From Rhabditophanes sp. KR3021 (taxonomy: Eukaryota; Nematoda; Chromadorea; Rhabditida; Alloionematidae), in the NCBI GenBank assembly GCA_963281155.1, contig CAUJLY010000001.1, forward strand, positions 7,750,001-7,814,000: a stretch of DNA of 64,000 bases. The letters are read 5' to 3'. Shown here one piece after another: positions 56,331-64,000 of the stretch (position 1 is the first letter of the stretch; the number at the start of each line of letters is the position of its first letter). The translations under genes were made by a program, and so were the position numbers. Under the pieces are notes generated by a model. The model was not told the DNA's origin. It saw nothing but the letters and a program-made list of their open reading frames with translations, and made no database searches.

Positions 56331-57351
56331 TACCGCCAAACAGACTTTTCTTTTTAAAGCAATTACTGATCCAATTAAGAAGATGTGGTAGTCTTTGTCG
56401 TCGTTTAAAATATATGGACAAACATAAATTTGATTTTAAAGTTGTGTTTAAAAAAGTGTGGCCGTCACGGGAATGGGAAGTTCAATCAAAAAAGTGATTG
56501 GAAAAGTTTAATGGCCAGATGGTTGTTTGTAGGAGAGGAAATTTGTTGCTTTTAAGGAATGGTAGGAAATTGATGGAGTGAGTGTTTCTTAATTAAGAGG
56601 ACGTTTAATAATAACTGTGGCTTAACTATTAAGGGATGTTTACTAGTAGTGTTGGTTTTGAAATAGTTAGTTTAATGTCCGAAAAAAGGAAATAAATAGA
56701 TTTTGTTGAAGCACACATAAATATTTTAATAGATCAAATGTGTATTTTTGAGACAACCACCAAATGTTATTTGTCGATCACCTTAAACATTGTTAAAATA
56801 GGAGTACAAGTTAAGAGATATGTACATCTAACCTTAACGCTTTTATTAAATTTAACCAATTTGAGTTGATGTAACTGAGTGTTAAGCAAATCAAAGCAGT
56901 TATAACACCAGTTGAAAGCTAAATATAAAGCCCACCAAATTCTATTTATGAATTAGCAAAAATCAAATCAGTTATAATAGTAATTGAAAAATGAACACAA
57001 AACTTACCAAATACTATGCATTTATTTAAAGAAGACAAAATAAGCTGACATATGCAAATGTAACAAAGGAAACAAATTAAAAAATGAATTGTGATTGAGA
57101 ATGGAGGATCAAAATAAGGGTATGCTCTATTTTTGGTTAGTCACAACCAAGTGAAAAGAGGTGACTAAGTAGGTAAAAATTTGTTAAATAAATGTTATGT
57201 TTATTTCCAACAACTGTTTTCAAAAACAAACACATTAATGACGACAAATATTTTATTTAAAACATTTAATAAATTAATAAAAATACAGGAGAACTTTGAG
57301 ATAGGTTTCTTTGCCAAATACACGAGAAACCTTGAAGCGGCATATTGCTTA

Positions 57352-58417
57352 TCACATATCAAAATTCAAAACTCTTCTAGAACTCAAATTCCCTTCATTT
57401 CTAACTCTCCTCGTTTGTTTATAGGTAGGGTCAGTAACTTTCCTTGGCAATGGGACTTCTCTATCAGGACATGCAAAAGGTTGAGACTTGAAATAAGCTG
57501 ATTGCAAAGACTTTGAACAACCCCATCTTTCAATAGGATCAAAAAGAAACAATCCTTTGATAAGTTCCAACAAGTCGGGAGAAGCAACTGAGAAGATGGC
57601 AGCTAAGTCCATTGGAGGTTTGAAGTCTGGATTGATAAAACCGGGTAATAATTCAGATAAAGGCCAAGTTTCTTTAGTTGGAGTTCCTAGGATATCATAA
57701 ATTTTGCAGAGTTGATCTATTTCACTAGCGCCTGGAAATATTGCATTTCTTAGCAGCAACTCAGCTAGAATGCATCCAATACTCCAAGTGTCAATTGATC
57801 CTGAGTAATTATGAGCGCCATACAGTAATTCAGGAGGTCTGTACCACAAAGTGATTACTTGTGACGTGTATCTCCTGTTTGGACTTCCATAAACTCGAGC
57901 CAAGCCAAAATCGGTGATCTTGACACGGCCTTTAGAATTGACCAATAGATTGTTAGGTTTTAAATCACGATGAAGAACCCAGTTTTGGTGGAGATACTCC
58001 ATTCCTAACAACAACTGAAGCATTATGTTCTTTATGTGAGACAACATAAATACGATATCCTTGTCTTTGATGACAACTTCTAAATCTGTTTCCATGAAAT
58101 CCATGACAAGTTGGATGTTCTTTTGTTGGCCGAATACATCTCGCAGCTAAAAAGGATGTGCTTAGTAAAAGAAAGGGTAAACTTACGCAAATAATGTTAG
58201 GATGATTTAATTCTTGGAGCAGTTTAATTTCTCTTAAAGCTGTTCGATTTATTCCATCACGGATGTCATCTCTCGACCCAAGTTTAATTTTCTTGATCGC
58301 TACCAGCTCATTTGTTTCAGTATCTTTGGCCAGATAAACATTAGCGAATTGACCTTCTCCTAAATGCCTCACTTTTTCGTATCGGCCTTTTGATTTTCCC
58401 GTCGTAGAGGCTTGCAT
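57352..58417 (-). CDS. cdk-7: Cyclin-dependent kinase 7
   Basis: Two exons (58417-58187 and 58146-57352) with a 40-bp intron encode 341 residues (human CDK7: 346). CDK7 is the CDK-activating kinase and the TFIIH kinase that phosphorylates the RNA polymerase II tail. Landmarks are [10 protein letters not shown] (glycine loop), [21 protein letters not shown] (the CDK7-type helix in place of PSTAIRE), [43 protein letters not shown] (activation loop with the conserved Thr) and [20 protein letters not shown] carries Leu and Pro where most CDKs have Arg and Ala. An acceptor-like ttttatag sits just before the start, fitting trans-splicing. It lies about 210 bp downstream of another minus-strand gene. 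Confidence 0.95.
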
Positions 58418-58624
58418 ACTTCTATAAAAGGAGATGGTTAAATTTATGAAACTTAAGATAATTAAAGGTATAAAATTGATTTAACAATTTAATGAAAAGA
58501 ACAAAGTTAAAGTGACATCAAAAGTATGTATTTTTCCATCAATCTAATTAAAAAGGCATAAAAATTAATAATAACAAAAACAATTTCATAGTATAACAAA
58601 TAATAATCAAAATATAGTTTAAAG

Positions 58625-58873
58625 TTAAAAGTCTAATGGATCGACTTTGCTTTTTTTGCCAAACTTTTTCAAATTTCCTTTTTTCTTATCCTTTTTGAAG
58701 AGTCCAGAAATGGCCGATGACTTTTTCTTATGTTGACCTCCTTTGCCAGACTTGTATGTAACGGGATTTAAGTCCATTCCTCTTAAGGCAGCTGGGACCA
58801 TATAATCAGTGATTGCATGCAAAGTTTCAGTTTGTACACGAACTTTTCTTAGCGACTTGTCTTGTTCAATCAT
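58625..58873 (-). CDS. Small basic hypothetical protein upstream of cdk-7
   Basis: An 82-residue frame from an ATG just after an acceptor (tttattacag). The first half (SLRKVRVQTETLHAITDYMV, PAALRGMDLNPVTYKSGKGG) looks conserved and folded. The second half is lysine-rich (LFKKDKKKGNLKKFGKKSK). No signal peptide or membrane segment. An exon further upstream is possible because the acceptor leaves an in-frame extension, but none was found. The family is not recognised. The next gene on the same strand, cdk-7, starts about 210 bp downstream after its own acceptor, so an operon is likely. Confidence 0.6.
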   Translation of the reverse strand: MIEQDKSLRKVRVQTETLHAITDYMVPAALRGMDLNPVTYKSGKGGQHKKKSSAISGLFKKDKKKGNLKKFGKKSKVDPLDF

Positions 58874-59050
58874 ACTTTTGTCAGCTGTAATAAATATCAA
58901 ATTTAGAAGAAGTTTTATCAATAAGTTGATATGTAGTTGTTTTCACTCATTTAATTAGTTTAAGATTTTTGAATTTTAAATTAAGTTAATGTTTTAGTAT
59001 TTTCAAATTAACTGTACACAAATGAATCCTATTAAATTTTGGTGCTATTA

Positions 59051-59619
59051 ATGAACACGTCTTCATTATCATCATTCTTTTTCCTCTTTTGGGATCGACA
59101 CTCGTCATTAGTTTTATTGTCACTTATTATTAGCTGCTTCTTAATGACAAAAGCGGAAAAGCGTGAGGCAGATAAACTCGAGAGATCTGATAGTCAATTG
59201 ACTGATGTAGAAAAGAAAAAAATTAATTCAAGCTAGACTTAGGGAAGTGAAACCGTTTTTTGAAGATATTAATAGGAAATGATGAAAAGTTATTTAAGAA
59301 GCAATTTAATAATTGCGCACTTGTCAAAGAAAAGGGAGATTCATTAATGTACTACCTCAATCTGGCTTCATGTTTTTCGATTGATGAAGCAACGTCTGAA
59401 AGATACTTGAATGCCTTCCTGGCACTGTTTGCTGAATTCTGCATTTATAAGACGAATATAATAATATTATTCCTCGGATATCTTGTCAAGAAACAAATTT
59501 CAAAATATAGAGAAAATTTCATGGATTATGGTACGAATTCAATGTTTAAACTCTTCTTTCATTTATCGTCATGCCTTGCCACAAACCCTACATTTCTATC
59601 TGAACTTACTGCTAAATAA
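59051..59619 (+). pseudogene. Interrupted gene for a secreted or membrane protein
   Basis: The first frame starts at 59051 with a hydrophobic stretch (SSLVLLSLIISCFLMTKAEK) and ends at a stop after VEKKKINSS. The adjoining frame carries on as IQARLREVKPFFEDINRK. A third frame from about 59275 continues NDEKLFKKQFNNCALVKEK, and later NAFLALFAEFCIYKTN, to a stop at 59619. The first shift falls in a run of seven A. The pieces read as one protein broken by two small indels, so it is a recent pseudogene or a sequencing fault. The family is not recognised; there are a few cysteines. Confidence 0.45.
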
Positions 59620-59822
59620 GATGACATTCGAAATGCCATAAATCACTTTCTGTCTTTTTGCACTATCTATTTATGTATAATAAATTTTAAATTTAACTAC
59701 GTGTCAATTCCATTTTATAACTTAGCATTTTTTAAGTAAACTACGTATTTAATTCTATTTTTTAATTTTTTTGGTTAAGCTACTTCTCTCAGTATACTTT
59801 TATATATTCTATTAGGATATGT

Positions 59823-61427
59823 TTAGGAAGATAGAAACTTGCCTGTATGAGTTGTGAAGTATCCTTCCAGCTTCTTAGACTTCAAAATTTCTTTTTTGAT
59901 TTCAGATAAACGAGTTTCTCTGATGACTCCTCTAGTGCAGCCAGACAAAGCTTCGCGACTTCTGAGTAGGAAAGTGTCGAGATCTACCATGCGAACTTCG
60001 TAAGGCAAGATAACCTTTGCTCCCATAGCTTCATTTACGTCATTCCTAATTTGAATAAAGGAGTCTTCCTCTTCCGGCAAGACAAATGTGATAGAAGTTC
60101 CTTTGTTGAAGCCTCTGGCAGTTCTTCCGACGCGATGCACATAGACAGACAAGTCACCCGGGCAATTAAAGTTAATGACATTAGAAACGTGGTGGAAGTC
60201 AATGCCTCTAGCAACTCCACTTTCATTGTCGTGTTTTGCCATAGTCTGCCCAGCTCTTCTCTTCTTCTTCTTGTCGACCAAGTCAGAAACAACCCCCTCA
60301 TCGACATCATTGCAATCCGTAGCAATAATATAGTTAAATTTGCCTTCATTGAAAGCTTGGATGGAGGCAGAGCGATTGTTGGCAGGCATCTCAGGGTTCA
60401 ACACGCAAGTTCTAATCTTGAAGCATTGCAAAAAGAGTTGCAATTTGTAGCACTGATCTACATCTCCGACGAAGAAAATTGCTTTTCCGACCATCAACTT
60501 GAGGCGAAGCATTGACAAGAGAACTGCGTACTTTTCTTCCTCGGTACTAGAATTGATCTGGTATTGGGTGAGTTGCTCCACTGATGGCAAGAGACCTTCT
60601 TTCAACTTGATAGAAACAATAGGGCCAACAACAAAAAGAGTCTTCAAGTCACTCAGATCGTCAGTAATTGTTGCTGAAGTCATAATAGTCCCATAACGAG
60701 CAGGCAACTTCTTCTTCAACTTTTTCATATCATCTTCATATCCAAATGAAAAGAGAAGATCAGCTTCATCTAAAACAACATGCTTGACATTTTCCAGCAG
60801 GCTAGCCTTCTGATCCAAAGCAGCAACTAGACGTGATGGGGTAGAAACGATAATCGAGTAATCATTTTCGAGACTAGCCTTTTGCTTGGCATCGTTTAAT
60901 TCAGCCAAATTAACCGACTCCAAGAATGGGAAGGTCGTTGTTAGTTTACCGCAGAGATTGAATATTTGAGAAGCTAATTCCTTTGTAGGGACGATTATGA
61001 CGGCTAAGGCTCCTTTTTGCGCCTCTGTCGCCGTGGATTGGACGATTTTTTGGATGATTGGAAGGAGAAAGGCTGCCGTCTTCCCGGTCCCAGTACGGGC
61101 GCGTGCCAAAACATTCTTATCTTCCAGAATCAAAGGAATAACCGATTCTTGAACGGAGGTCGGTTGTTTCCAACCAAGCTTTGCAATGGCCTACAAGTAA
61201 ATAAAATCAAACTAAATTAAATGTAAGCTTACCTTCAATAATCTTTCCTCTAAATAAAAATCCTTAAACGTCTTAGGCTTTTCCTCCTCTTCCTTTGCAT
61301 CAAAGGACTTCAACTTGCAATCGAGGTCTGGAGCAAACATGACTCTTCTCTTTTTAGCCTTTTTGACAACACCCTCCCCGACTGGAGGAATAATTTCTTG
61401 CGGCTCGCCTTTCTTAGATTTCCCCAT
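59823..61427 (-). CDS. DDX56: DEAD-box RNA helicase DDX56 (Dbp9-like)
   Basis: Two exons (61427-61233 and 61190-59823) with a 42-bp intron encode 520 residues. DDX56/Dbp9 is a nucleolar helicase for assembly of the large ribosomal subunit. Motifs in order: FKDFYLEERLLKAI (Q motif region), GWKQPTSVQESVIP, ARTGTGKTAAFLLP (Walker A), VPTKELASQI, VSTPSRLV, VLDEADLLFSFGYEDDM (DEAD box with the DDX56-type LLFSFGYE), TSATITDDL, then the helicase C part with a lysine-rich insert (DKKKKRRAGQT), GVARGIDFHHVSNVINFNCP and HRVGRTARGFNKG. The insert within helicase C is expected in this subfamily. It lies head to head with RPB10. Confidence 0.94.
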
Positions 61428-61642
61428 TTTAATTTTTAAGCCACTTGTAAATAGCCACAGCCAAGCAAAATGAAATAGTTTTTAAAAATTCAGGACGCGT
61501 ACTTCCAACCTGTCTACTCTTGTCGCGATAGTTCGATTCTCCTGACACAAAGGTGTTGGAGGAACGACACTGTGCATTTTTGAATTATTTTTGGTTGAGA
61601 CAGTTAAACATATTCTTTTAATTGCAAACCTTTATATCTAAG
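61428..61642. promoter_or_regulatory. Bidirectional promoter between DDX56 and RPB10
   Basis: Only about 215 bp separate the two divergent start codons, so promoter elements must be shared or closely packed. No TATA box was seen; both genes are housekeeping genes of the gene-expression machinery. Confidence 0.6.
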
Positions 61643-61846
61643 ATGATTATTCCTGTACGCTGCTTTACCTGTGGAAGGGTCGTTGGAAACCTATGGAACC
61701 CCTATGTCGAAATGCTTCAGCAAGAAGTCTCAGAAGGAGATGCTTTGGATGCTCTTAAACTAAAAAGATACTGCTGCAGAAGAATGTTGCTCTCTCACGT
61801 TGATTTGATTGAAAAATTGCTAAACTATGCTCCATTGGAGAAGTAG
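61643..61846 (+). CDS. rpb-10: RNA polymerases I, II and III subunit RPB10
   Basis: A single-exon 67-residue protein, the normal length. RPB10 is a zinc-binding subunit shared by all three nuclear RNA polymerases. The invariant start [16 protein letters not shown] carries CxxC. The second metal ligands are in [20 protein letters not shown], as in eukaryotic orthologues. The start at 61643 gives the exact conserved N-terminus. Confidence 0.97.
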   Translation: MIIPVRCFTCGRVVGNLWNPYVEMLQQEVSEGDALDALKLKRYCCRRMLLSHVDLIEKLLNYAPLEK

Positions 61847-62580
61847 CATGTCAGGCATAAATCATTTGGTTGTTGGTTTTAAACTCATACCCTCTTCAAC
61901 CATTTCTGTACCTTCTTTTAATTCTTTAAATATTTTGCCTTTTTAATAAAAGTTTTTTTTAATGAATTATTTGTTATCCTTTTTAAAATGCAATAGTCAA
62001 ATGTACTTACTATTATTTCCAAAATTCAGTAAATTAGTCCGAAGCGCAGTATTTGCAATTTTTGTAATGCCTCGTACAGCCGGCAGGAAAGAGCCATTTT
62101 AAATCTATTCAATGATTTAGGGCTGAAAATGCCGTGTCTTCTAAACTGCAGAAACAGAATTTTGAAAAAAATATTTCTGCCTTGAAGACAGAGGGTAAAA
62201 GAGATACGAAGTTGGTTTTTTCAGACGTCCTCTGATAATATGCTTAAATTGAATTTTTAAAACAACCGTTGCACTAATCTGTAGAGCTGAAAAAACTGAG
62301 TTTAACGAGATAAGTCAGAAGTTTAAACTTCAAACGACCTGCTTGAAGGGACAGCTAATAATGTAGGACCACACCGATAAAGATGTATTATTTTTTTGTG
62401 ATGAGTTTAGAAGAGTCAAAAAAGGTTTGTATAATCAGAACTCTATGTAGAAATATAAAGGCTTCTTTGAGTAGGAATAAGCCGCCTCCAAGGCAATGAT
62501 AAAAAAGAAGTTTCGAAAATGCATTATGTATCTGGTAAAATAAAATCTTTATTGGCATCAAATAAACATCGGAATGAAAA
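61847..62580. other. Intergenic, with fragment related to 14.2 kb
   Basis: It contains the RPB10 polyadenylation signal (AATAAA near 61945) and a gene-fragment-like stretch at 62049-62190 (listed separately). The remainder shows no gene. Confidence 0.45.
62049..62190 (+). pseudogene. Gene fragment related to sequence at 14.2 kb
   Basis: One frame reads SICNFCNASYSRQERAILNLFNDLGLKMP and then a short run to a stop near 62188. It resembles KQKRDIKDFFNDLGIK at 14.2 kb, and the DNA shares caatgatttagg-like sequence. A CxxC in the first part recalls a zinc-binding unit. There is no start codon in frame, so it is probably a remnant or an isolated exon. The family is not recognised. Confidence 0.4.
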
Positions 62581-62971
62581 TTAACATTTCTTAAGGTCAG
62601 TACAGACGGTTTTTCCATCTTTTTTCTCGTTGGCGGGGTCTTCAAGGTACTTGATAATGTCGTCTAATTCGTTCTTAACAAAGGTATCGCAAAGTTCTTT
62701 TCCATAAGATCCAAGGAATGAAGTGTCTTTTTCACAGATAGCGATAGCTTTTCCTTCGTCAGCTTGCTAAAAGAGATTAAATAAGTGATATTTGGAATTG
62801 GTTTAAACGTACCCCTTCTTCTCCGAGCCACTCCTCCGAGGAACCAACCATGCCTTCACACATAATACATTGGAAAGCATCCAATTGAGTGACCTTGAAG
62901 ACTCCTCTTGGCAAGGCAGCAACAACAGCTACCAAACACAATAAAGCAACAATAAACTTAGCACCAAACAT
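62581..62971 (-). CDS. Small secreted saposin-like protein
   Basis: Two exons (62971-62813 and 62766-62581) with a 46-bp intron encode 114 residues. A signal peptide (MFGAKFIVALLCLVAVVAAL) precedes a single saposin B-type domain with six cysteines in the usual order: CIMC, AIC, ELC, TVC and the C-terminal KKC. Nematode saposin-like proteins bind lipids or membranes, and many are secreted in the gut as antimicrobial or digestive factors; this copy's activity cannot be told from sequence. The start at 62971 gives a better signal peptide than the ATG at 62995. A TGATAAG site lies about 70 bp upstream of the start. Confidence 0.88.
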
Positions 62972-63040
62972 AATTAGTATTGTATAATATACCATGGGAA
63001 ACTGCCCACCTTAAATACTATTCTACTATCTACATGCTAC

Positions 63041-63047
63041 CTTATCA
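63041..63047 (-). promoter_or_regulatory. GATA site upstream of the saposin-like gene
   Basis: TGATAAG on the minus strand, about 70 bp before the start codon. Intestinal genes of nematodes are commonly driven by ELT-2-type GATA factors that bind TGATAA. Gut expression of this gene is therefore an inference. Confidence 0.45.
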
Positions 63048-64000
63048 TTCAGGATGTGAAGATCCTTAAAAGAATGTTTATTAACCCTTGTTGGTAACTA
63101 CTTTATTAGGGTATATAAGATCCGGGATTGATAAGAAAGGGTTTTTTGAAATGAAAAAGAGTGCAAATTGATAAAGTATGATGTGGTGATAGTTGATTTT
63201 TCGGAATGCGAAGTTGGAATGATTGGTTGGGAGAAATAAGAACTAACTATAAAGATACGAGATAATGAAATATTTTATTAAGTAAAATGTCAATTGATCT
63301 TGATTGTCGTTTGAAACCTTTCCATAGTAACAGCTTAAGTTGGCCCATGACCTAAGCATACATATTACAAAAGTAGAATTTAAAGTACACGTGTTAATCA
63401 AACACAATATATTAATTAAACGTAAATGGAAAAAAGGAATGCAACATTATGGCTGTCCTAATGTTAGCAATTGCTACTAGGGTTAGTCTAAATATAAAAA
63501 CAAGGATAATTCTAGATAACGTAGATCTTAAATGCTGACTCTCAATTCAAAGTGAATCTTTTAGCAGTTCATTTTCATTAATATATACTAATTAAGATGA
63601 TCCACGTCATTTTTATATTCATATTTGCATATTAGTTTAAATTGGAATGGAAGTGCATTTGTCGTTTCTTCCCACGAAATGGTAATAAGATATTTCAGAC
63701 TGTATTTAAATTAATTTAACGTCAATCAATTATTTAATATCGTTTAATTTGGATATGATTATATTTGATGAGCTTTAGTTTTTAAATACCATTTCTATCA
63801 CTTCAAATGAAACACACTGCTTTTAATAAATCTTTATTATTTATTTTGTTACCCATATCATAAACATACTATAAAATTATTTAATATACATGCAATAAAT
63901 GCAGTCTAGAAACTACTTGTAGTATCTGAGGTAATATCTTTTACAATTTTATATCATTTATCATCTCTAACCTTTTCTTAACTCGACTCTTTTAAAAAGA
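63048..64000. other. Terminal non-coding stretch
   Basis: AT-rich, with no recognisable gene, repeat or RNA up to the window end. Confidence 0.45.

Larger units (their letters stand above)
48989..57351. other. 8.3-kb region without recognisable genes, upstream of SRF
   Basis: No coding region with convincing splice sites or known motifs was seen on either strand; the longest open frame (52966-53304, 112 codons) is not recognisable. From about 49.6 to 57.0 kb the plus strand has clearly more G than C, so the strand transcribed toward SRF is C/T-rich. Small repeats occur at 53331-53401, 55741-55786 and 56280-56330. It is plausibly the regulatory region or a long 5' UTR intron/outron of the muscle regulator SRF, but non-coding RNA genes cannot be ruled out. 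Confidence 0.5.

Noticed and set aside
61520..61550. tRNA-like B-box sequence (gttcgattc)
   Set aside because: No matching A box, acceptor stem or cloverleaf could be drawn around it.

Overview
This window is an AT-rich piece of animal nuclear genome, most likely from a nematode. The reasons are short AT-rich introns (about 40-70 bp, acceptors of the tttcag/ttttag type), acceptor-like sites just upstream of many start codons with no visible upstream exon (expected of trans-splicing), and a gene set typical of nematodes (cystatins, a saposin-like secreted protein, a divergent casein-kinase-1 paralogue). Genes are intron-poor: xrn-2, beta-COP, ALDH, REPS, ALG6, CDK7 and DDX56 show one intron each. 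That recalls intron-poor tylenchine nematodes near Strongyloididae, but the clade is only an inference. No rRNA, tRNA, CRISPR array or intact transposon was found.

Layout. 0-7.5 kb: two unrecognised genes, then a cystatin cluster on the minus strand (two intact genes around a decayed copy) and a minisatellite carrying repeated TGAGTCA. 7.7-11.2 kb: xrn-2 (minus), whose single long intron holds a decayed transposase-like stretch. 11.9-15.6 kb: a C2H2 zinc-finger gene and two small unknowns. 15.8-18.7 kb: beta-COP (minus). 20.2-21.5 kb: ldb-1 with an apparent +1 frameshift. 23.2-27.4 kb: a fatty-aldehyde-dehydrogenase-like gene and a REPS EH-domain gene (minus). 27.9-29.0 kb: mrpl-33 and SRP receptor beta, probably an operon. 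30.1-30.7 kb: a secreted cystine-knot ligand resembling neurotrophin/Spaetzle. 32.1-33.6 kb: a DHCR7-like sterol reductase. 34.0-36.8 kb: small secreted and basic proteins. 38.5-39.9 kb: a CK1-family kinase. 41.8-42.2 kb: a very acidic protein. 43.3-44.8 kb: ALG6. 44.9-46.5 kb: a TFAM/HMG-5 gene preceded by a decayed partial copy of itself. 47.0-49.0 kb: SRF/unc-120 (minus), then about 8.3 kb without a recognisable gene. 57.4-58.9 kb: cdk-7 and a small basic gene (minus). 59.0-59.6 kb: a broken ORF. 59.8-61.9 kb: DDX56 and RPB10, head to head. 62.6-63.0 kb: a saposin-like secreted protein.

Most recognised genes are housekeeping: RNA decay and transcription (xrn-2, cdk-7, RPB10), ribosome biogenesis (DDX56), secretory pathway and N-glycosylation (beta-COP, SRP receptor beta, ALG6), mitochondrial gene expression (mrpl-33, TFAM) and lipid metabolism (ALDH, DHCR7-like). 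Two are developmental regulators (ldb-1, SRF). The points most worth following up are the neurotrophin-like ligand, the ldb-1 frame break, the TFAM duplication, the TGAGTCA minisatellite and the SRF upstream region. All calls come from reading the sequence; no database search was run.
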